Positions 25,404-33,377 of a DNA stretch of 64,000 nt are shown here, in pieces. This DNA comes from Catenulispora sp. MAP5-51 (GTDB lineage Bacteria; Actinomycetota; Actinomycetes; Streptomycetales; Catenulisporaceae). The notes under the pieces were generated by a model. The model saw only the letters and a program-made list of their open reading frames with translations, did not search any database and was not told the DNA's origin. A program made the translations under genes and the position numbers. Every line of letters starts with the position of its first letter. The first letter of the stretch is position 1. The stretch lies in assembly GCF_041261205.1 (NCBI RefSeq), contig NZ_JBGCCH010000003.1:434001-498000 (forward strand), in the 5' to 3' direction.

Positions 25404-25798
25404 GCTAAGCACACCCGGCCGCGCTCGTCCCGTGTCCGGGCGGGCGCCGGCAACTCGGCGAGCGGAACGGATTCCAAGAAGTGCGCGAGGTTGTAGAGGT
25501 TCTCGCGCCCCCGCAGGTACGTCCGGGCCGACCGCGCGACCACGACGTTGTCGATCTCCAGCCGCCAGGTCCGCCCCCCGGTCTCGGCCGCGACCCCGAG
25601 TACGGGCAGCGCGTCGGCGATCCGCTCCCGAAGAAAGAGAACGGCGGCGTACCCGGTCTCGAAATCGACGAAGCCCTCAGGCGCCCGACCCAGGACCCGG
25701 TTGTTCCCCCCGACCAGCCGCCATGCCGGAAGCGCCGCCCACCCCGGCCCGGCGATCGCGGCCACTGACGCCGCGACGTGAAAGCGAGTATGTGCCAT
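25400..25798 (-). CDS. Hypothetical protein at head of the pst gene train
   Basis: 132 residues, soluble, no signal peptide. The segment WRLVGGNNRVLGRAPEGFVDFETGYAAV is reminiscent of the YegP/DUF1508 fold (a beta-beta-alpha unit following a W-R-L strand), but this is weak. GGGGGAGG lies about ten bases upstream of the ATG on the minus strand. It ends in an ATGA overlap with pstC, so it is probably the first gene of the operon. Role unknown. Confidence 0.65.
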   Translation of the reverse strand: MAHTRFHVAASVAAIAGPGWAALPAWRLVGGNNRVLGRAPEGFVDFETGYAAVLFLRERIADALPVLGVAAETGGRTWRLEIDNVVVARSARTYLRGRENLYNLAHFLESVPLAELPAPARTRDERGRVCLA

Positions 25799-26176
25799 GA
25801 GCCCGATACCTCCCCCACACCCGACAAGGACCGGACGCGGGGAGAGATTCAGCAGTCCCGACGTCCGCGAACACTAGTTCCGTGCAGGCCGAAGGTCCCA
25901 GTCCACTGCGACATAGCGGAGTCTGAGGTGTTAACGCCGGACATGGCGCGCCCAAACCGCAGGCATTCACAGCTCTCTGACCTTGGATGATTCACAGCGC
26001 CGTGGCGGTGACGCACAGTGATGGAGATCGGCCGCGGCCCACCCGCCTTGTCGGCGGCTTTGTCGACGGCTTTGTGGTCCGGCACCGGATCGCAGGCGTG
26101 GAAAGGTCACGCGGTGCACCGACAGGCCGCCGACCCGGAGGGCTCGCGGCGAACGGTGGTGGCGGACACACGAACA
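25799..26176 (-). promoter_or_regulatory. Upstream region of the pst-surface operon
   Basis: About 380 bases without a gene, holding the promoter of the minus-strand train. ATTCACAGC occurs twice as a direct repeat (25965-25973 and 25990-25998), 25 bases apart. The core resembles the TTCAC of PhoP boxes but lies on the strand opposite to that expected, so I call it only a candidate. GTTAACACC (minus strand of 25928-25936) is a second PHO-like match. No -10/-35 pair stands out. Confidence 0.35.
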
Positions 26177-26207
26177 AGCCCCCGACCGAGAATCCCGGTC
26201 AGGGGCT
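26177..26207 (-). terminator. Terminator of tRNA-Tyr
   Basis: AGCCCCCGACCG (26177-26188) pairs with CGGTCAGGGGCT (26196-26207) with one mismatch and a seven-base loop, just beyond the 3' end of the tRNA on the minus strand, followed by a T-containing stretch. Confidence 0.8.
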
Positions 26208-26215
26208 GTCACATG

Positions 26216-26296
26216 TGGCGGGTGAAGGATTCGAACCTTCGAAGCTTTCGCGACGGATTTACAGTCCGCTCCCATTGGCCGCTCGGGCAACCCGCC
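26216..26296 (-). tRNA. tRNA-Tyr (anticodon GTA)
   Basis: On the minus strand the sequence folds as a class II tRNA: acceptor GGCGGGT/ACCCGCC, anticodon loop CTGTAAA giving GTA, a long variable arm, and T-loop GGTTCGAATCC. The long variable arm is right for tRNA-Tyr. CCA is not encoded. It has its own terminator. Confidence 0.95.
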
Positions 26297-26390
26297 AATG
26301 TGCGTCCCGCAGCTCCGACCGAGATCGGCTCCGTGGGGCGACGGCACAACAATAGCGGATCGCGGGGGGTGCTTCGCCACTCGGTTGTCC

Positions 26391-26454
26391 GGTGGGGGAC
26401 CGGGTGGCGTCCGGCGGGGGGTCGGGCGGGGTCGGGTGGGGCCGGTGGGGGGTG
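26391..26454 (+). other. G-run-rich stretch, possible G-quadruplex
   Basis: At least eight runs of three to six G separated by one to ten bases, in the 220 bases between tRNA-Tyr and the ArsR-type gene. Nothing else is recognisable in this gap. On the other strand it would be C-rich and form part of the region upstream of tRNA-Tyr. Confidence 0.45.
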
Positions 26455-26517
26455 TGATCTTCGGGTGGGCGGGTGGTGGGGTTGTCTTTTTGTCGCCTCG
26501 CGGCGGTCTTCCGGTGC

Positions 26518-27471
26518 CTAGGCGGGGCCGGCTTCGGTGAGCATGCGGCCGAGGTCGGTGCGGGTGTGCTGGACGCTGCGGCCGTCGCGGTGGGTGGTGA
26601 TCAGGCCGGCGCGGCGCAGGGCTGCGGTGTGGGAGCTCGCCGCGGCCAGGCTGAGGCGGGTGCCGGCGGCGAGTTCGGTGGTGGTGTGGGGGTGCTCCAG
26701 CAGGCGCAGGACGCGGGCTCGGGAGGTGCCCAGGACGTCGGCGAGGGGATCGCCGCCGGTCGCGGGTGCGGTGGGCGGCGGGAGGCCCGGGCCGGCCGGG
26801 TATACGAGGAGCAGGGGCTGGTCGGGGATGGTGCCGACCAGTGGTTCGTAGGTCCAGTGGAAGGTGGGCAGGAGGGTCAGGCCGTTGCCCGCCAGGTGGT
26901 GGTCGCGGTCTTTGAGCGCGGGGATGTGCCATGTGCCGTCGTCGAGCGTGGAGCCGGGGGCCAGGGCGGTCAGGGTCGGTTCGATGCCGTTCTCCGCGGC
27001 GCCGAGGGCGAAGCGGGTGAACTCGGCCGCGTGGCGTTCGCGGACCGTGGTCCACGAGGTGGCCAGGACCGACTGGTAGGCGTCGCGCAGGCCGCGGTCC
27101 AGGAGGTCCCAGGCCCGGGTGTCCTGCTCCATCAGGGCCCTGACCCAGGGGGTCGGCGGCCGCCGGAGCCGGGCGACGGCGGCGCGGACCGCGCTGCCCG
27201 GGGTGCTGCGTACCAGGTCCAGGGCCTCGTCGAGGTCGCCGGAGACCGGGTCGAGGAAGGCCGGGCCGCGGAACGGCTGGAGCAGGTCCCACAGCGGCGC
27301 GGTGGTGGCCGGGAGGCGCCGGCCGACGTCGCGGCGCCAGCGGCCGAACAGGACCGGCGAGTCGCTGCGGCGGGACATCATCAGCGACAGCTTCAGCTCC
27401 ACCAGCGGTGCGGGCCGGGGCAGGAAGCGGACCCGGGCGAAGTCGCCGGGGCTGAAATGGATGCGCAACAT
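26518..27471 (-). CDS. ArsR-type winged-helix transcriptional regulator (DUF5937-like N-terminus)
   Basis: 317 residues from the ATG at 27471, which has GGAGG five bases upstream. The N-terminal ~220 residues form an uncharacterised domain starting MLRIHFSPGDFARVRF, seen in many actinobacterial regulators. The C-terminal part is an ArsR-like helix-turn-helix (VLGTSRARVLRLLEHPHTTTELA...SHTAALRRAGLI) with a wing of HRDGRSVQHTRT. It is divergent from the hydrolase lipoprotein and probably controls it or itself. No metal-binding Cys cluster is visible. Confidence 0.85.
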   Translation of the reverse strand: MLRIHFSPGDFARVRFLPRPAPLVELKLSLMMSRRSDSPVLFGRWRRDVGRRLPATTAPLWDLLQPFRGPAFLDPVSGDLDEALDLVRSTPGSAVRAAVARLRRPPTPWVRALMEQDTRAWDLLDRGLRDAYQSVLATSWTTVRERHAAEFTRFALGAAENGIEPTLTALAPGSTLDDGTWHIPALKDRDHHLAGNGLTLLPTFHWTYEPLVGTIPDQPLLLVYPAGPGLPPPTAPATGGDPLADVLGTSRARVLRLLEHPHTTTELAAGTRLSLAAASSHTAALRRAGLITTHRDGRSVQHTRTDLGRMLTEAGPA

Positions 27472-27482
27472 CGGTCCTCCGC

Positions 27483-27509
27483 AAGCCTTTCCGTCAGGAT
27501 AGAAAGCTT
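27483..27509. promoter_or_regulatory. Inverted repeat between arsR-like gene and lipoprotein gene
   Basis: AAGCcTTTC and GAAAgCTT face each other across the ten bases CGTCAGGATA, just upstream of the regulator's ribosome site. Size and place fit an operator for the winged-helix regulator. Confidence 0.5.
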
Positions 27510-27544
27510 CGCCGCGGGTTGTCGCGCGAGGCATCGTCGGGGGC

Positions 27545-28912
27545 ATGGCCTTGGATCGGCGACGACCTTCCCGCATCGTGTCCGCGCCGGTCTTGGTGCC
27601 CGCCTTGACGCTGGTCCTGGCGCTTGTCGCCGCGGGCTGCCACGGGGGCAGCCCGCGGACGGCGCCGGGGGGCGCATCAAGCATGGTGACTCAGACTCCT
27701 GCGACAGCCGTCTGTCCGGGACAGCCGAGCGGCGCGCGGGTGTTGACGCTCACCACCGCCGACAACCTGACGCTGCCCGCGGTGGAGATGGGGAAGGGCA
27801 CCCGTGGTGTGGTGCTGGTCCCCGAGGCCGGCTCGCAAGGCGAATGCGGGTGGATGGCGTACGCGGGCGAGCTCGCCGCCAAGGGCCTGCACGTCCTCGT
27901 CTTCGACATGCCGTGCCAAGGCGCGAGCAGCTGCCCGAAAGCCGAAACCGACGAAGGCGTCCCGGCCGTCGACACGGCTCTGAACGAACTCCACTCCGAC
28001 GGCGCCACGACGATCGTGCTCGTCGGAGCCTCGGCCGGGGCGACGACGGCGCTGGCCGCCGAGGCCGGATCCGCTGCGAGCTCGGCGCCGGGTGTGGCGG
28101 CGGTCGTGGCGTTGTCCGCCGACGAGCTGGGCACCTTGCCTGCCAAGGCAGCGACCATCCACGTCCCCGTCTTCATGGCGGTCGCGGACGGCGATCCCTC
28201 CATCCCGACCGCCGCCGAGCGCGGTCTGTTCGACGAGCTCGCGGCGCCGCCGTCGCTCCGGACGCTGACGGTGCGGCCGGCCGGCTCGGGGCACGGCTGG
28301 GATCTGTTGGCGGACAAGGGATTCCAGGGCACGGTGACCGACTTCATCACCGCGCAGCTGGCCGCCGGCTACACGGTCTGGGGCACCGGCGCGCGAACGA
28401 TCGTGCTGAGCAACGAGAGCGACCAGGACCAGTGGTCGTGGCAGGCGTACGCGGACCATCTCGTCGGCGAGGGCTACAAGGTCGCTATGTGGGACTACGC
28501 GGATCAGGATCCTCTCGCCGAGCTGCGGGCGATGGTGGCCGACCTCCGCGCGCACGGATCCGGGCCGGTGTTCCTGCTCGGCGCCTCGAAGGGCGGCAAG
28601 GTGTCGTTGGTCGCCGCGGCCGGGATCAAGCCGCCGGTGAGCGCGGTGGTCACGCTGTCCGCCGAGGCGACGCTCGCTCCGAACACCGACGTGTCCACGT
28701 ATGTCAAACAACTGATGTGTCCCGTGCTCCTGCTGACGGCGGCCCAGGACGGCTACGGTTCGACCGATGCCGCCAAGACGTTCCAGGCGGATCTGCCGAA
28801 CCTGGCGCACGTCCTGACCTACGACGGCTCGGACCACGGGACACAGTTGCTGAACGGCGCCGACGGGGCGAAGGTGCTCGCCGACGTCGACGCGTTCCTA
28901 AGGGCGCACTAG
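27545..28912 (+). CDS. Lipoprotein with two tandem alpha/beta-hydrolase domains
   Basis: 455 residues. A basic start, hydrophobic helix and lipobox VAAGC with C32 mark an outer-face lipoprotein. Two alpha/beta-hydrolase units follow: the first (about 70-270) has nucleophile S163 in GASAGA and likely catalytic H250 in GSGHGW; the second (about 272-455) has S348 in GASKGG and H431 in SDHGTQ. Strand order and flanking sequence of the two halves match (W-x-AYA...L...G repeats), so this is an internal duplication. Likely an exported esterase or peptidase-like hydrolase; substrate unknown. Confidence 0.82.
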   Translation: MALDRRRPSRIVSAPVLVPALTLVLALVAAGCHGGSPRTAPGGASSMVTQTPATAVCPGQPSGARVLTLTTADNLTLPAVEMGKGTRGVVLVPEAGSQGECGWMAYAGELAAKGLHVLVFDMPCQGASSCPKAETDEGVPAVDTALNELHSDGATTIVLVGASAGATTALAAEAGSAASSAPGVAAVVALSADELGTLPAKAATIHVPVFMAVADGDPSIPTAAERGLFDELAAPPSLRTLTVRPAGSGHGWDLLADKGFQGTVTDFITAQLAAGYTVWGTGARTIVLSNESDQDQWSWQAYADHLVGEGYKVAMWDYADQDPLAELRAMVADLRAHGSGPVFLLGASKGGKVSLVAAAGIKPPVSAVVTLSAEATLAPNTDVSTYVKQLMCPVLLLTAAQDGYGSTDAAKTFQADLPNLAHVLTYDGSDHGTQLLNGADGAKVLADVDAFLRAH

Positions 28913-28926
28913 TTCCTGATCACGCA

Positions 28927-30435
28927 CTAGGCGAGGTCGTCGGGTGCGCCGAGGAGCCTTCGGGTCAGCTGGTGCCGCGATCCGGCCAGGAGTTCCAGCG
29001 CCGCGTCGAGGTGGTCGGCGCTGACGTGCAGGCTGCCGGCGGTGTCGGGCGCGGAGCCGTCCTCGCGTGCCTCGAGCGCGATCAGCGCGGCCCGGCGTAT
29101 CAGCTCCTTGATGAAGGAGGCTGTGACCCCGTCCGTGCGCTCGATCAGACCGTCGGCCTTGGTGAGGTCCAGGTCCAGGCCGCCGCGGTAGAGCTCCAGC
29201 AGGCGGGCGCGGCCCTCGGCGTCCGGCAGCGGCACCTCGACGGCGTGGTCCACGCGGCCCGGCCGCATCGCCAGCGCCGATTCCAGGACGTCGACGCGGT
29301 TGGTGGTGAGCAGGAAGGTCACGTCGGCGTCGCCGTCGAGCCCGTCCATCTCGTTGAGCAGCTGGAACATCAGCGGGGTGGCGTGCATGTGGGCCGAGCG
29401 GTCCTGGGCGATCAGGTCCACGTCCTCGACCACCACCAGCGCCGGCTGCAGGGCCCGCGCGATCTCGCAGGCCTGGCCGATCAGGCGCAGGGCGTTGGCG
29501 GTGAGGACCACGACGGTGGTCTCGGGCAGCCGGCTCATCAGGTAGCGGACGGTGTGGGTCTTGCCGGTGCCGGGCGGGCCGAACAGCAGCACGCCGCGCT
29601 TGAGGTGCTGGCCGTGCGCCAGCAGGGCCGCGCGGTGCCGGTTCACGCCCAGGATCTGCGCCTCGATGCCCTCCAGCATCCCCGGCGGGAGGATCAGCGC
29701 CTCGCGGTCCATGACCGGGCGTTCGTGGAAGCTCAGGGCGGACTGGTGCGGGCCGAACACCTCGGCGCCGAACTCCAGAACGTGGCCGCGATAGACGCTG
29801 AACTCGACAGCCAGGCGGCGGATCTCATTGGCGGCCTTGCGGGCCAGGGCGCGGTCGGCGCAGGCGATCTCCAGGCTGATGTCCTGCTGCGGGCCGCGCA
29901 TCTCGGTGCCGCGCAGCAGGATGGCCAGCGGCGGGCGCGGGTCCTCGGTGCGGTCGCCGTCGTCGGGGCCGTCGACGCCGTCCACGAGGTACAGGCCGCA
30001 CTGGACGCAGCTGCGGGTCTGGTCGCCGGGACCGCTGGGCTGGTCGGTCATGGACACGCCGCTGATCGCCATGGCGTGCTGGCCGGTCTCGTGGAACAGG
30101 TCGGACAGGCCGAACATGCGGTGCCGGAAGCCGGCCATGCCGACCAGGCGGAAGGGGGTGCCGTTGCGGGACAGCCAGCGGTCCAGGGCACCCTGGACGT
30201 TCACGTGCTCGTAGGGCGGCCACGTCGCGGTGGTGACGGGGAACAGATCGGCTTCGGGACCGAGGTGGCCGGCGAGGAGTTCGGCGAGGCCGGGGGCGCC
30301 GTTCGGGGCGGCGTCCGCGGCGGGGGCGGGGACCGGGGAGGGTCCGTCGCCGGTGATGACGTTGTTCCGTGAGCCGCTCGGTTCTGCGTCGTTGCGGCGC
30401 GGCGGCATCGGCTGTGACGACATGGGGTCCACCAT
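28927..30435 (-). CDS. AAA+ ATPase
   Basis: 502 residues (ATG 30423 is an alternative). The N-terminal ~230 residues are not recognised and contain a CVQCG pair. The AAA+ core has Walker A GPPGTGKTHT, Walker B LVVVEDVDLI, sensor 1 LLTTNRVD and the second region of homology ending MRPGRVDHAVEV, typical of the classical (FtsH/CDC48-like) clade. No protease domain. Likely a remodelling ATPase. It follows the beta-solenoid membrane protein gene by 41 bases on the same strand, so the two are probably co-transcribed. Confidence 0.88.
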   Translation of the reverse strand: MVDPMSSQPMPPRRNDAEPSGSRNNVITGDGPSPVPAPAADAAPNGAPGLAELLAGHLGPEADLFPVTTATWPPYEHVNVQGALDRWLSRNGTPFRLVGMAGFRHRMFGLSDLFHETGQHAMAISGVSMTDQPSGPGDQTRSCVQCGLYLVDGVDGPDDGDRTEDPRPPLAILLRGTEMRGPQQDISLEIACADRALARKAANEIRRLAVEFSVYRGHVLEFGAEVFGPHQSALSFHERPVMDREALILPPGMLEGIEAQILGVNRHRAALLAHGQHLKRGVLLFGPPGTGKTHTVRYLMSRLPETTVVVLTANALRLIGQACEIARALQPALVVVEDVDLIAQDRSAHMHATPLMFQLLNEMDGLDGDADVTFLLTTNRVDVLESALAMRPGRVDHAVEVPLPDAEGRARLLELYRGGLDLDLTKADGLIERTDGVTASFIKELIRRAALIALEAREDGSAPDTAGSLHVSADHLDAALELLAGSRHQLTRRLLGAPDDLA

Positions 30436-30476
30436 GCCAGCGCATCAGGGCGCTGAACCAGGGGTGGCGCCCTGGC

Positions 30477-32231
30477 TTATGCGCGGTTGACGGCCCGTGC
30501 CACCCCGGCGGCGATGGTGGTGGCGAGGATCCAGCCGGCGGCGGTGAGCAGATAGGCGACCCACTGGGTCCCGCCGGTGGCGATATAGGCGCGGCCCTGC
30601 CCGAAGTTGATGACCGGCAGCAGCAGGTCGAGGGAGTAGATCAGGGCGTTGAAGGGCGGCGCCTTGTCCGGCCCGATCGGCACCGGATGCCGCAGGCCGA
30701 AGACGACGACGCCGGTGATCAGCAGCGCGGCGAGCCATCCCAGGGCGCGCTCGGGCCGGTACCCGTACCCGACGGCCGCGTCCTGCACCACGCCCCACGG
30801 CCGCGCGGCGAGCGAGAGCGTCCGGCGCCGGGCCCGCTGCTTGGCGAGCAGGACCCGGCGGGCTTCACCGTCCAGCCCCTGCCGTCGATAGACGGCGGCG
30901 AGCTGCTCGTAGGGGGCGGGCCGATAGCCGGCGGACTCGCGCGCCAGCCACGCGATGCGGCCGGCGACCGGGCCAGGCTCGGCGATGCGGTCGTAGACGA
31001 AGCCGTCGCGGGTCAGGTGCGGGGGCCAGACGGCGGGGTCGTCATTGAGGACGCCGATCTGGGCGTTGGCGAGGTAGATGCCGCCGGCGGGCGGCGCGGC
31101 GAAGCGGAGGGTGAGTTCGCCGGCGCGGAGGTGGCCGAGGTAGAGGAGATTGGCGGACTCTTCGGCCGCTGCGGTCACCACCGTCCCGCGGAAGTCCACA
31201 TCGTTCCCCACTCGCGCGCTGGCGAAGGCGATGGTGCCGGTGACCCGCATGTCGCGGCAGCGGGCCGCGCCGCCTATCTCGGCGTAGCGGGCGTCCAGGG
31301 CGCTGGAGCCGTTGCCGCGCAGGATGGCGCCGTCGAAGCGCGCGTGACCGGCTATGTGCGCGCCTTGGATGCGGACCAGGCCGTCGGCCTCGAAGCCGCG
31401 GTAGCACTGCAGGTCCGCGCCGATCTTCGCCTGGTACGCCTCCAGGACGGTGCCGCCGGGGGTGCTCAGTTTCGCGTCGGCCAAGCGGAGCAGGCCCTGG
31501 ATCTCCGCTCCGGACAGGCGGATGGTGCCCTCGGCGCGGAGTTCGTCGGCCATCAGGTCGCTGCCGACCTGGATGCGGGCGGCGTCCAGGGCCTGGCCGG
31601 CGGGGTCGCTGAGACGGGCGCGCTCCAGGCTCATGACGCCGTCCACCTTCGCGTCGCGCAGGGACGCGCGGCCCTCGATCGTCGTGCCCCACAGCATCAG
31701 GTCGCCGCCGACGCGGACCCGTTCGGCGCGCAGGGCGAGCTCGCCGGGGTGGGACAGGTGCGCCTCGGTGATCAGGAGTTCGCCGCCGATGACGGCGTGG
31801 TCCAGGCGGAGGCGGCCGTCGACGCGCGCGCGGTGCATCACCACCGTGGCCTCGACGTGGGCCAGCGAAGCGTTCAGGCCGGCCAGGCGGGTACCGCGCA
31901 GGTTGAGGCGGCGCAGGCGCGCGTCGTGCAGGTCCAGGTCGTCCTGGAACCAGCACTCCCCGAAGCTCAGCGAGTAGCCCAGCTCCAGGTACTCCAGCTC
32001 CAGCCGGCCCTCGACCCGCGCGCCGACCACCCGCAGCGGCGCGCGGCGGTCACCGGCCTCCTCGATCAGGCTCCTGATGAACGACGCGCGCAGCGTGCGC
32101 TCCGGGCCCCATGTCGCGCCCACCGCGGGATCGTCCGCCGCCGGGTCGCCGGTGGCGAAGGACGTGCGGCCGCCGTTCCGGAAATCATCCCGGACTTGCT
32201 TTTCGCTGGCGGACAGTCCCGTGAGGCGCAT
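30477..32231 (-). CDS. Beta-solenoid membrane protein
   Basis: 584 residues. Residues about 45-400 are made of short repeated units of the form hxGxLxLxxAxhxGxLxLxxA (for example RLDHAVIGGELLITEAHL), which predict a cytoplasmic right-handed beta-solenoid. A linker with ARRVLLAKQRARR leads to three C-terminal TM helices (about 490-580). Such proteins are common and uncharacterised in actinomycetes. Probable partner of the AAA+ ATPase encoded downstream. Confidence 0.8.
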   Translation of the reverse strand: MRLTGLSASEKQVRDDFRNGGRTSFATGDPAADDPAVGATWGPERTLRASFIRSLIEEAGDRRAPLRVVGARVEGRLELEYLELGYSLSFGECWFQDDLDLHDARLRRLNLRGTRLAGLNASLAHVEATVVMHRARVDGRLRLDHAVIGGELLITEAHLSHPGELALRAERVRVGGDLMLWGTTIEGRASLRDAKVDGVMSLERARLSDPAGQALDAARIQVGSDLMADELRAEGTIRLSGAEIQGLLRLADAKLSTPGGTVLEAYQAKIGADLQCYRGFEADGLVRIQGAHIAGHARFDGAILRGNGSSALDARYAEIGGAARCRDMRVTGTIAFASARVGNDVDFRGTVVTAAAEESANLLYLGHLRAGELTLRFAAPPAGGIYLANAQIGVLNDDPAVWPPHLTRDGFVYDRIAEPGPVAGRIAWLARESAGYRPAPYEQLAAVYRRQGLDGEARRVLLAKQRARRRTLSLAARPWGVVQDAAVGYGYRPERALGWLAALLITGVVVFGLRHPVPIGPDKAPPFNALIYSLDLLLPVINFGQGRAYIATGGTQWVAYLLTAAGWILATTIAAGVARAVNRA

Positions 32232-32240
32232 GGGACGTTT

Positions 32241-32414
32241 CTACCGTGGCTCCGTAAGAGAGATCGAGTCCTGAGGCGGCGATCCCTTCGGCCGCCGTGG
32301 TTCGCGGACGCCGCCGTCCGGACCGGCGGGCCAGTCCGGGCCGCCGCGCTCGCGGTCGCGCCGGCGGGCCTTCCTGGAACGCATGACACGTTTGACTCGC
32401 TGCTTCACCGTCAT
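32241..32414 (-). CDS. Possible small basic protein
   Basis: A 57-codon frame from ATG 32414, rich in Arg and Lys (MTVKQRVKRVMRSRKARRR). It lies just upstream of the beta-solenoid gene on the same strand and ends nine bases before it. No clear ribosome site and no recognised family, so it may be chance. Confidence 0.3.
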   Translation of the reverse strand: MTVKQRVKRVMRSRKARRRDRERGGPDWPAGPDGGVREPRRPKGSPPQDSISLTEPR

Positions 32415-32472
32415 GTTCTGGGAACGCCTCCGGGAAAACCCCAGGTTCCGCAAAGGAGATCACGTACTCTCT

Positions 32473-32512
32473 GGGCGAACAAACCTGGGCGAACAAAACC
32501 GGGGCGAACAAA
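32473..32512 (+). repeat. Three 11-bp direct repeats upstream of ATP-grasp gene
   Basis: GGGCGAACAAA occurs exactly at 32473-32483, 32487-32497 and 32502-32512, spaced 14 and 15 bases apart, and the last copy abuts the ribosome site GGGGAGGG (32514-32521). Likely a repeated regulator-binding motif or a 5'-leader feature. Confidence 0.75.
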
Positions 32513-32527
32513 CGGGGAGGGTCCACC

Positions 32528-33343
32528 ATGATCGAGCTGCCGCGCACACTCGTCTTCTCACCGCGCGCCAACGACACCTCGCACGTCCTGGCCTCGGTCG
32601 CGCACCGCCGCGGCCTGCTCACCGAGCACCTGACCGGCTGGGGAGTCCCGGAGGGCTTCCTGGTCGGCGGACCTGCGCACCTGTATGCCGGTGCGCTGTT
32701 CGCCGACGCGGTCGCCGCCGATCTCGGCATCGGACTGCTGGAGCCGCCGGACGACTGGCTGACCGGACTTCCCCGCGAGGCGGTGCGCCGCGAGATCAGG
32801 ATGCTGACGATGGCCGAGGCGTGGAAACTACGCGCCCCGGCGTTCCTGAAACCGCCCAACGACAAGAGTTTTCCGGCTCGTGTCTACCTCGAGGGCACAC
32901 AACTGCCCGGGCCCGACGCCGTCGACTCCGACACCCCGGTACTCGCCAGCGACCCGGTGCGGTTCACCGTCGAGTTCCGACTCCATGTCATCGACGGCGA
33001 GATCGTCACCGGCGCGCAGTACGCGATCGAAGGCGATCTCGACATCGAGCCGCTGGCCGGCCATGAGGCGGAGCAGCAGATCCTCGGTTTCGCGCGCGAC
33101 GTACTCCAGGAATCGGCCGACAAGCTTCCGAGCGCGGTCGTGGTCGATGTCGGCTTGATCGCTGAAGGAGACGGGAAGCCGGCGCCCGCGGTCATCGAGG
33201 CCAACGCGGCCTGGGCCTCGGGACACTATGCCGCCGACCCCGAACGCGTGCTGGATGTCGTGCTGCGCGCCGCCGGTCCGATGACCGAGATCGGCGAGCG
33301 GGACCGCACCTTCCTGAGGCCGGCCGCCCAGCGCGTCGATTGA
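32528..33343 (+). CDS. ATP-grasp domain protein (DUF4343-like)
   Basis: 271 residues. The central region shows ATP-grasp features: FLKPPNDKSFPARVYL (phosphate-binding Lys strand), FTVEFRLHVIDGEIVTGAQYAI, and a late acidic metal site VIEANAAWASGHYAADP. Enzymes of this fold ligate a carboxylate to an amine or thiol with ATP. GGGGAGGG sits six bases before the ATG. The upstream 11-bp repeats suggest specific regulation. The substrate is unknown. Confidence 0.78.
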   Translation: MIELPRTLVFSPRANDTSHVLASVAHRRGLLTEHLTGWGVPEGFLVGGPAHLYAGALFADAVAADLGIGLLEPPDDWLTGLPREAVRREIRMLTMAEAWKLRAPAFLKPPNDKSFPARVYLEGTQLPGPDAVDSDTPVLASDPVRFTVEFRLHVIDGEIVTGAQYAIEGDLDIEPLAGHEAEQQILGFARDVLQESADKLPSAVVVDVGLIAEGDGKPAPAVIEANAAWASGHYAADPERVLDVVLRAAGPMTEIGERDRTFLRPAAQRVD

Positions 33344-33377
33344 TCGGCGCGTGATCGGCGCGTGCCACGATGACTCC

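Noticed and set aside
25849-26085. A 78-codon minus-strand frame upstream of the pst genes
   Set aside because: No ribosome site, no family, and it lies over the probable promoter region.
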